Source: Flavipsychrobacter stenotrophus (GTDB lineage: Bacteria > Bacteroidota > Bacteroidia > Chitinophagales > Chitinophagaceae). Taken from it: a stretch of DNA of 64,000 nt. How positions within the stretch are numbered: position 1 is the stretch's first letter; each line of letters begins with the position of its first letter. The stretch spans positions 744,001 to 808,000 of the forward strand of contig NZ_PPSL01000002.1 of assembly GCF_002954265.1 (NCBI RefSeq), in the 5' to 3' direction. Shown here piece by piece: positions 27,269 to 35,254 of this stretch. Below the pieces are notes generated by a model. The model saw only the letters and a list, made by a program, of their open reading frames with translations. It had not been told where the DNA came from and made no database searches. A program made the translations under genes and the position numbers.

Positions 27269-27590
27269 TCAATAACTTTTTGGCTTCATGCTTGTGTGCC
27301 GAATCCTCAGAATTTCTATTTCATCTTTGCGGATAACGTAAGATATTCTGTAGTGGAAAAGGAACAAACTTCTGTAGTTACCATCATTGCTGATTTTATA
27401 TTGATCGATAGGACACATTTCATTGATCGATAGGACACATTTCAGGGAATCGACTTATCCTGTTTAGTTTCTCTTTTAAGTCATTGTCAAATGCTATTGC
27501 ATTTTGCAAAGAATCAGAACGAATATAGTCAAGAATTTTTACGTACTGTTTGCGAGCACGAGTTGCCCACAAGATCTTACTTGTCGCCAT
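27269..27590 (-). pseudogene. ParE/RelE-type toxin gene frameshifted by a 22-bp tandem duplication
   Basis: The reading frame starts at 27590 inside the antitoxin gene and runs 56 residues (MATSKILWATRARKQYVKIL...) before stopping at 27420. The stop arises because the 22-bp unit at 27422-27443 is repeated exactly at 27400-27421. Removing one copy restores a 99-residue ParE-like toxin whose second half is typical of the family (YRSLFLFHYRISYVIRKDEI, then ILRIRHTSM). The present allele should make a truncated, inactive toxin. It is paired with the antitoxin gene with a 14-nt overlap. Confidence 0.9.
27400..27443. repeat. Exact 22-bp tandem duplication inside the toxin gene
   Basis: Two identical 22-nt units (27400-27421 and 27422-27443, each starting ATTGATCGATAGG and ending ACATTTC) lie head to tail. 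As 22 is not a multiple of three, the duplication shifts the frame. Confidence 0.97.
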
Positions 27591-27822
27591 GCAACATTTT
27601 GTGGGTCATTGCAAATACTTCGTCATTAGTGGAGAATTCACCACGAGCTATCTCCGCCTCTGCTTCATGTAATTCCTGGTTGTATTCTTCAATAGTATAT
27701 GGTATTTCCTCCTTACCGCCAGGAAGGACGGTCTTAATAAAACCCAACAATGATTTCTTTTGAGCAATACTCAATTGCTCAATACAGGAATATAATTGTT
27801 TGTCTATTGCAGCCAGTGTCAT
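27577..27822 (-). CDS. Antitoxin of a ParE-type toxin-antitoxin module
   Basis: An 81-residue acidic protein, probably dimeric. The first half is helical, and the second half (GGKEEIPYTIEEYNQELHEAEAEIARGEFSTNDEVFAM) matches the toxin-wrapping tail of small Bacteroidota antitoxins. Its stop overlaps the toxin start by 14 nt. A minus-strand TAAATTTG -7 element at 27839-27846 fits its promoter. It stays intact although its toxin is broken. Confidence 0.8.
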   Translation of the reverse strand: MTLAAIDKQLYSCIEQLSIAQKKSLLGFIKTVLPGGKEEIPYTIEEYNQELHEAEAEIARGEFSTNDEVFAMTHKMLHGDK

Positions 27823-27890
27823 ACAATAATATTTAAAACAAATTTACTAAAAAAGTACTTGATGGAAAGGTTAAGGATATGTCTTAATGT

Positions 27891-27921
27891 GAAATGGCCC
27901 ACCGATAAAGTGAGCCATTTC
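27891..27921. terminator. Hairpin terminator downstream of icmF
   Basis: GAAATGGCCCAC / GTGAGCCATTTC inverted repeat with one G-T pair, between icmF and the antitoxin gene. Confidence 0.65.
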
Positions 27922-27945
27922 TATTTCTAAATTTTTGTTTGTCAA

Positions 27946-30900
27946 CTACATATTTCTTCTATACTGTCCACCTACTTCAAACAGTGCTTTTGAGATCTGG
28001 CCTAGAGAGCAGTATTTAACTGTCTCCATTAGTTCTGCAAAGATATTCTGGTTGTGGATAGCTGCCTGTTGCAGACTATGCAGCAACTCTACGCCCTTAT
28101 CGCCACTGCGCTGCTGCAGGTTCTCGACAGACTTGATCTGGAACTCCTTCTCTTCTTCTGTAGAGCGGATAACTTCTCTTGGCAATACCGTTGGTGATCC
28201 CTTTGAACTCAGGAATGTATTCACGCCTATGATCGGGAATTCGCCTGTATGTTTCAGTGTCTCGTAGTAAAGGCTTTCTTCCTGTATCTTGCCGCGCTGG
28301 TACATTGTTTCCATAGCGCCCAATACGCCACCACGCTCGGTGATCTTGTCGAACTCCAGCATTACTGCTTCTTCAACAAGGTCGGTCAGTTCATCTATGA
28401 TGAATGAACCTTGTAGCGGGTTCTCATTCTTTGCCAGACCAAGCTCCTTATTGATAATGAGCTGTATAGCCATTGCCCTGCGCACGCTCTCTTCTGTAGG
28501 TGTGGTTATAGCCTCATCATAAGCATTAGTATGGAGTGAGTTACAGTTGTCGTATATAGCGTACAGCGCCTGTAGGGTTGTACGGATATCATTAAAGTCG
28601 ATCTCCTGTGCATGAAGCGAACGGCCGCTGGTCTGGATGTGATACTTCAGCATCTGTGAACGCTCATTGCCACCATACTTCAACTTCATAGCCTTAGCCC
28701 ATATGCGGCGGGCCACACGCCCTATCACACTGTATTCAGGGTCGATACCATTGCTGAAGAAGAATGACAAGTTAGGTGCAAAATCATCTATGTTCATGCC
28801 ACGGCTCAGATAATACTCCACAAACGTAAATCCGTTTGATAGCGTGAATGCCAGCTGAGATAGCGGGTTGGCACCTGCTTCTGCAATATGGTAACCACTG
28901 ATAGATACAGAGTAGAAATTACGCACTCCCTGCTCTATAAAGTACTGCTGCACATCGCCCATTACACGCAGAGAGAATTCTGTAGAGAAAATGCAGGTGT
29001 TCTGTGCCTGGTCTTCCTTAAGGATATCTGCCTGCACAGTACCACGTACAGACTTCAATGTTTCGTCTTTTATCTTAGCATACACATCAGCTGGCAATAC
29101 CATGTCGCCGGTTACACCCAGCAACATCAGGCCAAGACCATCATTACCTTCCGGCAGACCCGTGTTGGCGGTAGATGTGGCTACACCTGAATGATAGTAA
29201 GGTCGCGCTACACCCTTATCGGCATAGATGGCATCTATCTTTTTATCTACTTCTGCCTCAAGGCCGTTTGCCTTTATGTAGATCTCGCACTGCTGGTCTA
29301 TAGCTGCATTCATAAAGAAGGCAGTGATAGTTGGTGCAGGGCCATTGATGGTCATAGACACAGATGTCTTAGGGTCGGCCAGGTTGAAGCCGCTGTATAG
29401 TTTCTTTGCATCATCAAGGCTCGCTACGCTCACTCCTGAGTTACCTACTTTACCATAGATATCCGGACGATAGTCTGGATCCATACCATAAAGGGTAACG
29501 CTATCAAATGCAGTACTGAGGCGCTTTGCAGGCAATCCCTTACTTACATAGTGGAAGCGCTTGTTGGTGCGCTCAGGGCCACCTTCACCGGCAAACATAC
29601 GGGTAGGGTCTTCTCCTTCGCGCTTGAACGGATAGATACCTGCAGCATATGGAAATTCACCCGGGAAGTTTTCTGACAATGCCCACTGTAGTATCTCACC
29701 CCATGCTTCAAATCTCGGCACCGCTACCTTAGGTATCTGCAGGTGAGACAATGATTCGGTATGCGTCAATATCTTCAGCTCCTTACCTCTTACCTTGAAT
29801 ATGTAGTACTCGTCGGTGTATTGTTTTTTCTTGTCTTCCCACCCGGCCAGCAGTATCTTGTTCTTCGGATCAAGATCAAGTTCTGTCTTTGCATATACTT
29901 CCTGCAATGTCTTTATCAGCCTGTCTTTATCTTCTGTATCGCTTGCCTGTATTACTTCTATTGTCTTATGAATACCATATAATTTCTGAGCTACCGTACT
30001 CTGGTCTTTAGCCCATTTGTCGTACTTGCGATTGTTCTCAGATATTTCACTCAGGTAGCGGGTGCGGCTAGGCGGAATGATGTAGATCTTCTCGCTCATC
30101 TCGTCGCTTATCTTGTATTGAGATACAAGTGGTGCACCGGTCTTTGTGGCAACCACATCCATCAGCGCCTTGTACATAGTATTTGTACCCGGGTCGTTAA
30201 ACTGTGATGCTATGGTGCCGTAAACAGGCATTTTCTCAGGGTCTGTATCAAACAACTTATGGTTGCGCTGGTATTGCTTCTTCACATCACGAAGGGAGTC
30301 CAGTGCTCCACGTTTGTCAAACTTGTTGATGACAACTACATCGGCAAAGTCGAGCATGTCTATCTTCTCCAACTGAGTAGCGGCACCATATTCAGGTGTC
30401 ATTACATACAGGCTCAGGTCGCAATAATCGGTTATCTGTGTATCGCTCTGGCCAATACCCGATGTTTCGAGAATGATCAGATCGTAGTTCGCAGCCTTCA
30501 GAATATTTACCGCATCGAGGATGTGCTTAGATACCGCAAGGTTGCTCTGACGGGTAGCCATAGAGCGCATATACACACGCGGGTTGCGAATGGCATTCAT
30601 ACGGATACGATCACCCAGCAATGCACCACCTGTCTTACGCTTCGACGGATCGACAGAAATGATCCCTATGTTCTTGTCTTTAAAATCTACCAGGAAGCGA
30701 CGTACGATCTCATCTACCAGTGAACTCTTACCAGAACCACCTGTACCGGTAATGCCCAGTACAGGACTCTTTGATACCGCAGCCTGCTCCGCTATTTTCT
30801 TCAGTGCAACCTGTGTTTCAGCTGCATCATGATAGTTCTCAGCGGCAGATATAAGTGTAGCTATAGATTTTACGTCTTTCTGAGATACGTGGCCCACTTC

Positions 30901-31347
30901 TCCGTTCAGCTGATTACCTGTAGGGTAATCGCTCTTCTCAAGCAGGTCATCTATCATACCCTGCAGGCCCATTTTACGGCCATCATCGGGGCTATAGATA
31001 CGGCAGATGCCGTAGTCTTCCATTTCCTTTATCTCGTCAGGCAGTATTACTCCACCGCCGCCACCAAATATCTTTATATGGCTGCATCCTTTTTCTTTCA
31101 AAAGGTCATACATGTATTTGAAGTACTCTACGTGGCCGCCCTGGTAAGAGGTAATGGCTATTGCATTGGCATCTTCCTGTATAGCACAGTCAACAACCTC
31201 TTGCACGCTGCGGTCGTGGCCCAGGTGAATAACCTCAGCACCACTGGCCTGCATAACGCGGCGCATGATATTAATTGAAGCGTCGTGCCCGTCAAACAGG
31301 GAAGCCGCTGTAACCAAACGTACTTTATTCTTCAAAGTATAAGACAT
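27946..31347 (-). CDS. icmF: Fused isobutyryl-CoA mutase (IcmF)
   Basis: A 1133-residue adenosylcobalamin enzyme that interconverts isobutyryl- and n-butyryl-CoA or related acyl-CoAs. Domains in order: B12-binding (residues 1-140; DGHDASIN with the cobalt-binding His, then the GGGG loop), a MeaB-type G-protein chaperone (P-loop GTGGSGKSS near 200, NKFD near 340), and the mutase barrel (from about 550; [27 protein letters not shown]). This order of chaperone between B12 and substrate domains is diagnostic of IcmF rather than methylmalonyl-CoA mutase. It is monocistronic with a minus-strand TACCTTTG -7 element at 31378-31385. No cobalamin riboswitch was seen in its short leader. Confidence 0.93.
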   Translation of the reverse strand: MSYTLKNKVRLVTAASLFDGHDASINIMRRVMQASGAEVIHLGHDRSVQEVVDCAIQEDANAIAITSYQGGHVEYFKYMYDLLKEKGCSHIKIFGGGGGVILPDEIKEMEDYGICRIYSPDDGRKMGLQGMIDDLLEKSDYPTGNQLNGEVGHVSQKDVKSIATLISAAENYHDAAETQVALKKIAEQAAVSKSPVLGITGTGGSGKSSLVDEIVRRFLVDFKDKNIGIISVDPSKRKTGGALLGDRIRMNAIRNPRVYMRSMATRQSNLAVSKHILDAVNILKAANYDLIILETSGIGQSDTQITDYCDLSLYVMTPEYGAATQLEKIDMLDFADVVVINKFDKRGALDSLRDVKKQYQRNHKLFDTDPEKMPVYGTIASQFNDPGTNTMYKALMDVVATKTGAPLVSQYKISDEMSEKIYIIPPSRTRYLSEISENNRKYDKWAKDQSTVAQKLYGIHKTIEVIQASDTEDKDRLIKTLQEVYAKTELDLDPKNKILLAGWEDKKKQYTDEYYIFKVRGKELKILTHTESLSHLQIPKVAVPRFEAWGEILQWALSENFPGEFPYAAGIYPFKREGEDPTRMFAGEGGPERTNKRFHYVSKGLPAKRLSTAFDSVTLYGMDPDYRPDIYGKVGNSGVSVASLDDAKKLYSGFNLADPKTSVSMTINGPAPTITAFFMNAAIDQQCEIYIKANGLEAEVDKKIDAIYADKGVARPYYHSGVATSTANTGLPEGNDGLGLMLLGVTGDMVLPADVYAKIKDETLKSVRGTVQADILKEDQAQNTCIFSTEFSLRVMGDVQQYFIEQGVRNFYSVSISGYHIAEAGANPLSQLAFTLSNGFTFVEYYLSRGMNIDDFAPNLSFFFSNGIDPEYSVIGRVARRIWAKAMKLKYGGNERSQMLKYHIQTSGRSLHAQEIDFNDIRTTLQALYAIYDNCNSLHTNAYDEAITTPTEESVRRAMAIQLIINKELGLAKNENPLQGSFIIDELTDLVEEAVMLEFDKITERGGVLGAMETMYQRGKIQEESLYYETLKHTGEFPIIGVNTFLSSKGSPTVLPREVIRSTEEEKEFQIKSVENLQQRSGDKGVELLHSLQQAAIHNQNIFAELMETVKYCSLGQISKALFEVGGQYRRNM

Positions 31348-31485
31348 ACTTATAATAAATTATATGAAAATGTTGTGCAAAGGTAAGAATTAGTGGGCGA
31401 AAGTGATAGGGGTTGAAAAGTGTCGCTAAACCTCAATTTTAACGTGAAATTGCCTCTATCTCTTACCTTTATACAAAGCACCATT

Positions 31486-32280
31486 ATGTTCTACCTCATT
31501 CACGAAAATCCTATCAGAGACACTCATCATAAAAAATTGGTGGAGCAAATGGACAAAATGGGGTTGCAATATGAATTATTTCAGTATGAGCCTTTTGACG
31601 TAGACATTACTTTTTCAACAGATAGAAAAGATGTCTGGGTGTTTGGCACATTCACTATCGCTCATATTGCCAACAAATATGGCTTCCATCCGGGTTCCAT
31701 GTACAACGCCAATCACGATTTTGAAGTATATGCTCCTAAATACAGTACCCATATGCTCAATCACGATGCATTAATACTCAACTTTACCGACCCACTGCCT
31801 GAAGACAAAAAATGGGATATGTTCTTCGCCCGCCCCTGCGGAGATACAAAAGCATTTACAGGGCAGGTATTTATGCGCCATAGCTGGGAGAGTTACGTAC
31901 AGCAGCAAGTAGTCAATGATAAGCTGAGGTATATTAAGGATAGCCCCGAGAAGATAAGGGTGTTGATCAGTCCGCTGAAAGAGATTGTATCTGAAACCCG
32001 TTGCTGGATAATTGGTGGTAAGGTGGCAACCATGAGCGAATATAAAAAGGGTAGGCAAGTAATAGGTACGAACAAAGACCATGACCACGTGCTAAAAGAG
32101 CAGGTACAACGCCTTGTTGGCATTTACCAGCCGGCAGAGGCCTTTGTATTGGATGTGTGTAATCTTCAAAATAGTGACGAAATAAAGATCGTAGAGATCA
32201 ACTGTATGAACTGCTCGGGGTTTTACGAGGCAGATATGGAGTTGTTGTTGAAGGGTCTAGAGAACCACTTCAATAAATAA
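31486..32280 (+). CDS. ATP-grasp protein, R2K-like (DUF4343) family
   Basis: A 264-residue cytoplasmic protein. The N-terminal half is a pre-ATP-grasp domain with WVFGTFTIAHIANKYG and FFARPCGDTKAFTG. The C-terminal half holds the ATP-grasp metal/nucleotide residues in ETRCWIIGGKV, FVLDVC and KIVEINCMNCSGFYEAD. This pattern matches the small R2K ATP-grasp ligases, proposed to attach amino acids or peptides to protein targets. The partner is unknown and the gene stands alone. The ATG at 31486 is chosen because a TACCTTTA -7-like element lies at 31464-31471. Its last codons are repeated 650 bp downstream. Confidence 0.8.
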   Translation: MFYLIHENPIRDTHHKKLVEQMDKMGLQYELFQYEPFDVDITFSTDRKDVWVFGTFTIAHIANKYGFHPGSMYNANHDFEVYAPKYSTHMLNHDALILNFTDPLPEDKKWDMFFARPCGDTKAFTGQVFMRHSWESYVQQQVVNDKLRYIKDSPEKIRVLISPLKEIVSETRCWIIGGKVATMSEYKKGRQVIGTNKDHDHVLKEQVQRLVGIYQPAEAFVLDVCNLQNSDEIKIVEINCMNCSGFYEADMELLLKGLENHFNK

Positions 32281-32306
32281 GAACGGTCAGCTTTTTGCGT
32301 CGTAGG

Positions 32307-32591
32307 TTAATATCTCTTTTGTCTTGTGTCGAGCAGCCGTAATACGTAAATTCTATTACCTTCAACCTTATAAAATAGCCTGTTGTGTTCAGTTACAAAT
32401 ATACTCCTTGCGTTTTTGATTTTCACCGATGGTGCGCCTGTAAATGGATGGCTTGACAGTGCTCTCAACGAATTGTTTATTTTGACAAAAAACTGCTCTG
32501 CAACAGGTTTACTCCATTCTGTTTCAAGGTAGGTAAGCACTTTATGCAAGTCGTTAGCAAATTGTTTTTTAATAACTACTTGGTGTGCCAT
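32307..32591 (-). CDS. ParE/RelE-family toxin
   Basis: A 94-residue toxin with the ParE fold: FANDLHKVLTYLETEW helix pair, FFVKINNSLRALSSHPFTGAPS, then the beta strands with IFVTEHNRLFYKV and IYVLRLLDTRQ. It acts on gyrase or the ribosome depending on subfamily, which cannot be settled by eye. Overlaps its antitoxin by 16 nt. Appears intact. Confidence 0.88.
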   Translation of the reverse strand: MAHQVVIKKQFANDLHKVLTYLETEWSKPVAEQFFVKINNSLRALSSHPFTGAPSVKIKNARSIFVTEHNRLFYKVEGNRIYVLRLLDTRQKRY

Positions 32592-32821
32592 TTCGAGAAC
32601 ATTTTTTGGAATTCTTGTTCTGAAATGATGTCTTTGTCAGATGGCTCTTCTACTATTGCCTTCAACTCTCCGAATTCTTTTTCTGTCAAGCCGTCAGTTA
32701 TGTCTATATTATTTGTAGTTGAGTAGAATACAACCGCCTCTTCAAGAATCGACAATGTCTCTTCATCTTGAATTGCATTGATTTGTTCAATAATATGGTT
32801 GCGCCTTTCACTTATGCTCAT
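32576..32821 (-). CDS. Antitoxin of the second ParE-type module
   Basis: An 81-residue acidic protein; the N-terminal RRNHIIEQINAIQDEETLSILEEAV helices and the Asp/Glu-rich tail fit a small ParD/Phd-like antitoxin of Bacteroidota. The toxin gene follows with a 16-nt overlap, the standard antitoxin-first order. Confidence 0.82.
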   Translation of the reverse strand: MSISERRNHIIEQINAIQDEETLSILEEAVVFYSTTNNIDITDGLTEKEFGELKAIVEEPSDKDIISEQEFQKMFSKWHTK

Positions 32822-32956
32822 ACCCTCAATCTTTCTATAAATTTACGAAATCTATTTTAATCATCAGATTCCGTCAAGAGATCAGCAAGGAATTGCTATC
32901 AAACACCCGAAAACCACTTTAATAAATGATCAAGAAAACTTACTGATTAAAACAAA

Positions 32957-32991
32957 AACAGCGGCACTTTCCCCTGAAAATGCCGCTGTTT
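32957..32991. terminator. Hairpin terminator downstream of the PhnA-like gene
   Basis: AAACAGCGGCA / TGCCGCTGTTT, an 11-bp stem with a 13-nt loop and T-rich flank on the minus strand after the hairpin. Confidence 0.8.
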
Positions 32992-33010
32992 CAATATTAT
33001 TATCCAACCA

Positions 33011-33592
33011 TTACGCTCCTTGCTTCCTTACATACATTGTAAGTATCACAATGGTCTGGCCTTCTATTTTACCTTCTATCTGTGCAGTATTATCTTGTAC
33101 CAGGCGAATGTTCTTTACTACCGTACCCATCTTTGCATTCAAAGTAGAACCTTTTACATCCAGTGATTTGATGAGCACCACGGTATCGCCCGTCTGCAGT
33201 ACAGCTCCGTTACAATCTTTGTGCAGATCTACTGTACTGTCATTCTCATGATCGCCGGTAGCTTTTGCCCATGCCAGTCGCTCATCATCCATATACATCA
33301 TATCAATGCTCTCCATTGCCCAGGTTTCATTCCTCAGGCGGTTCAGCATGCGCCATGTCACTACTTGCACACCCGGCACTTCACTCCACATAGTTGTGGT
33401 CAGACAATCCCAATGCTTTTCATCCAGATCTTCTTTCTTCTCTACCTGGGCCATGCATTTGTCGCAGAGTACTATACAGTTGTCTTCGGTTTGGTATTCC
33501 TGTGGAGGTACTTCATACATCTTCAGGTTGTTCTCCGATCCGCAGAGTTCACATTTATTCTCGCTTCTTTTAAGCAGGTCTTCCAGTTTCAT
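33011..33592 (-). CDS. PhnA/YjdM-like zinc-ribbon protein
   Basis: 193 residues. The N-terminal zinc ribbon (CELCGSENN, then CDKCMAQ) is followed by a central helical region and a C-terminal PhnA SH3-like domain (GAVLQTGDTVVLIKSLDVKGS, AKMGTVVKNIRL). Despite the historical name alkylphosphonate protein, the role of PhnA proteins is unclear. Its length suits the longer two-domain form. It is monocistronic, with a terminator downstream and a TATCTTCG -7-like element upstream. Confidence 0.87.
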   Translation of the reverse strand: MKLEDLLKRSENKCELCGSENNLKMYEVPPQEYQTEDNCIVLCDKCMAQVEKKEDLDEKHWDCLTTTMWSEVPGVQVVTWRMLNRLRNETWAMESIDMMYMDDERLAWAKATGDHENDSTVDLHKDCNGAVLQTGDTVVLIKSLDVKGSTLNAKMGTVVKNIRLVQDNTAQIEGKIEGQTIVILTMYVRKQGA

Positions 33593-33697
33593 AAGCTCTT
33601 TCTAATGAGCCGCGAAGATAATTTAATTATCGGGCAATCATAATGACTTTCGACAGGACACAGGCTAATGATTATTAGTTAAGATTTTGAAAAACAC

Positions 33698-33727
33698 TTG
33701 CCAATAATAGCGTTGTATTTATATTTG
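33698..33727 (+). promoter_or_regulatory. Consensus Bacteroidota promoter of the aminotransferase gene
   Basis: TTG (33698-33700), a 19-nt spacer, then TATATTTG (33720-33727): a full -33/-7 match. It sets transcription near 33731 and rules out starts upstream of that. Confidence 0.75.
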
Positions 33728-33775
33728 AATAGCAGAGGAAGCAAACAACCAAATCATATCAACATAAAAATAGCC

Positions 33776-34954
33776 ATGACAAACAACGAACTTAAATCAC
33801 AGTTTCTCCTTAATCCTGAGATCACCTATCTCAATTTCGGGTCTTTCGGCGCTTGCCCTAAAACCATATTTGCCGATTATCAGAAATGGCAGTTACTGCT
33901 GGAGTCCGAACCAGCTCAATTTATAGCATTTGATGGTGTTAAATACCTCAAAGCATCGCGCGAAGCACTGGCCGCCTACGTCAATTGCGATGCCGATGAC
34001 CTGGTGTATGTGACCAATCCCACCTATGCCATCAACATAATAGCTAAAAGCCTGAAGCTCGACGAAGGCGATGAGGTACTTTCTACCAACATAGAATACG
34101 GCGCATTAGATCGCACCTGGAACTATTACTGCAATAAGGGCAAAGCAAAGTATGTAAGGCAGCCCATTGTATTGCCTGTAACCAGCAAAGAAGCCATCAT
34201 AGAGCAATTCTGGAAAGGATATAGCAACAAGACAAAGGCAATATTCATTTCACAGATCACAAGCACTACCGGGCTTATACTGCCTGTGAAGGAAATATGC
34301 GAAATGGCTAAAGCAAAAGGATTGCTCACAATAGTAGACGGGGCACATGTGCCGGGCCATATCCCACTCGATCTTACTCAGATAGAGGCAGATATCTACA
34401 CCGGGGCTTGCCACAAATGGATGATGACGCCAAAGGGCAATACCTTCCTTTATGTAAAGAAACAATACCAGGATCTGTTCGATCCGTTAGCTGTAAGCTG
34501 GGGCTATGAAAGTGCTGCACCATCTCACTCCCGCTTTATAGACTACCACCAGATGCAGGGCACAAGAGATTTTTCCGCTTTTCTGACAACAGCAAAAGCA
34601 TTAGCGTTCATGCAGGAAAATAACTGGGAACAAGTAGCTGCCAATTGCCGCCAACTGGCACAAAACAACTATGAGCGGTTCTGCACCCTTGTAGGCTCAA
34701 CACCACTATGCCCTGTTACCGATGAGTTCCTTGGGCAGATGTGCAGTATACCCATAAAAACTACTCAGCCTGAAAAACTACAACGCCACCTGTTTGAGCA
34801 CTACAAAATAGAGATACCGGTTATGCGACAGGAGCAACATACCTTCTTGCGTTACTCTATTCAGACATTCAACTCACAGGCTGATCTGGATAAGTTATAC
34901 ATGGCATTGCAGGAGATAATGGCAAATACAGACCTTCTAGAGGTTGCCTCATAA
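33776..34954 (+). CDS. Class V PLP-dependent aminotransferase, isopenicillin-N-epimerase-like
   Basis: A 392-residue cytoplasmic PLP enzyme. The pattern YLNFGSFGACPKTI at the start, TNPTYAINI, VDGAHVPGHIPLD (Asp/His of the cofactor pocket) and the Schiff-base Lys in GACHKWMMTPKG are those of the epimerase/cysteine desulfurase-like group of class V enzymes. The substrate is unknown. The ATG at 33776 follows from the promoter at 33698-33727; the longer frame would begin upstream of transcription. Confidence 0.9.
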   Translation: MTNNELKSQFLLNPEITYLNFGSFGACPKTIFADYQKWQLLLESEPAQFIAFDGVKYLKASREALAAYVNCDADDLVYVTNPTYAINIIAKSLKLDEGDEVLSTNIEYGALDRTWNYYCNKGKAKYVRQPIVLPVTSKEAIIEQFWKGYSNKTKAIFISQITSTTGLILPVKEICEMAKAKGLLTIVDGAHVPGHIPLDLTQIEADIYTGACHKWMMTPKGNTFLYVKKQYQDLFDPLAVSWGYESAAPSHSRFIDYHQMQGTRDFSAFLTTAKALAFMQENNWEQVAANCRQLAQNNYERFCTLVGSTPLCPVTDEFLGQMCSIPIKTTQPEKLQRHLFEHYKIEIPVMRQEQHTFLRYSIQTFNSQADLDKLYMALQEIMANTDLLEVAS

Positions 34955-34999
34955 GACGGGCAGGTTTTACTTGTATCATTGACGATCAACAGATTAGAT

Positions 35000-35034
35000 A
35001 AAGGGAGTGCACGATATGATCTTGCACTCCCTTT
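35000..35034 (+). terminator. Terminator after the aminotransferase gene
   Basis: AAAGGGAGTGC / GCACTCCCTTT (11-bp stem, 13-nt loop) followed by GTTTTT. The remaining bases to 35254 hold no recognisable gene. Confidence 0.87.
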
Positions 35035-35254
35035 GTTTTTACTCTAATGACTAGTATCATTAGTTAAATAACCTATTTATCCATATTGATTTCGTATCTT
35101 TAATTACCAGTTGTGTTAAGCCGGATGTTTTCCCACTATAATCAGCTCACTACACCTCACTTCTGCTTTTCGCCTCGTTTTAGGGGCATGATTTTTTTCG
35201 GTCGCATAACCCATTGAACATAAACAACTTGCCATTCATAATAGTTCGGCCGTT

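Larger units (their letters stand above)
32260..32927. repeat. Near-identical 19-bp direct repeats flanking the second toxin-antitoxin module
   Basis: GAGAACCACTTCAATAAAT (32260-32278, the last codons of the ATP-grasp gene) and GAAAACCACTTTAATAAAT (32909-32927) match at 17 of 19 positions. The second copy still reads Glu-Asn-His-Phe-Asn-Lys then a stop. The toxin-antitoxin module lies between them. Confidence 0.7.

Noticed and set aside
27400-27443. Repeat pair as a possible toxin-antitoxin operator
   Set aside because: It is a direct, exact, coding-region duplication well inside the toxin frame, not an inverted operator at the promoter.
30259-30723. Plus-strand open frame of 154 codons
   Set aside because: Antisense to the G-protein domain of icmF.
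27946-31347. Call as classical methylmalonyl-CoA mutase
   Set aside because: Order B12 domain, G-protein, mutase domain is that of IcmF; methylmalonyl-CoA mutase carries its B12 domain at the C-terminus and a separate chaperone.
31348-31485. Cobalamin riboswitch before icmF
   Set aside because: The gap is under 140 bp, with a promoter only about 27 nt from the start codon; no conserved B12-box seen.
33011-33592. Phosphonate metabolism role for the PhnA-like gene
   Set aside because: No phn genes nearby, and PhnA proteins are not part of the C-P lyase; only the family name is supported.
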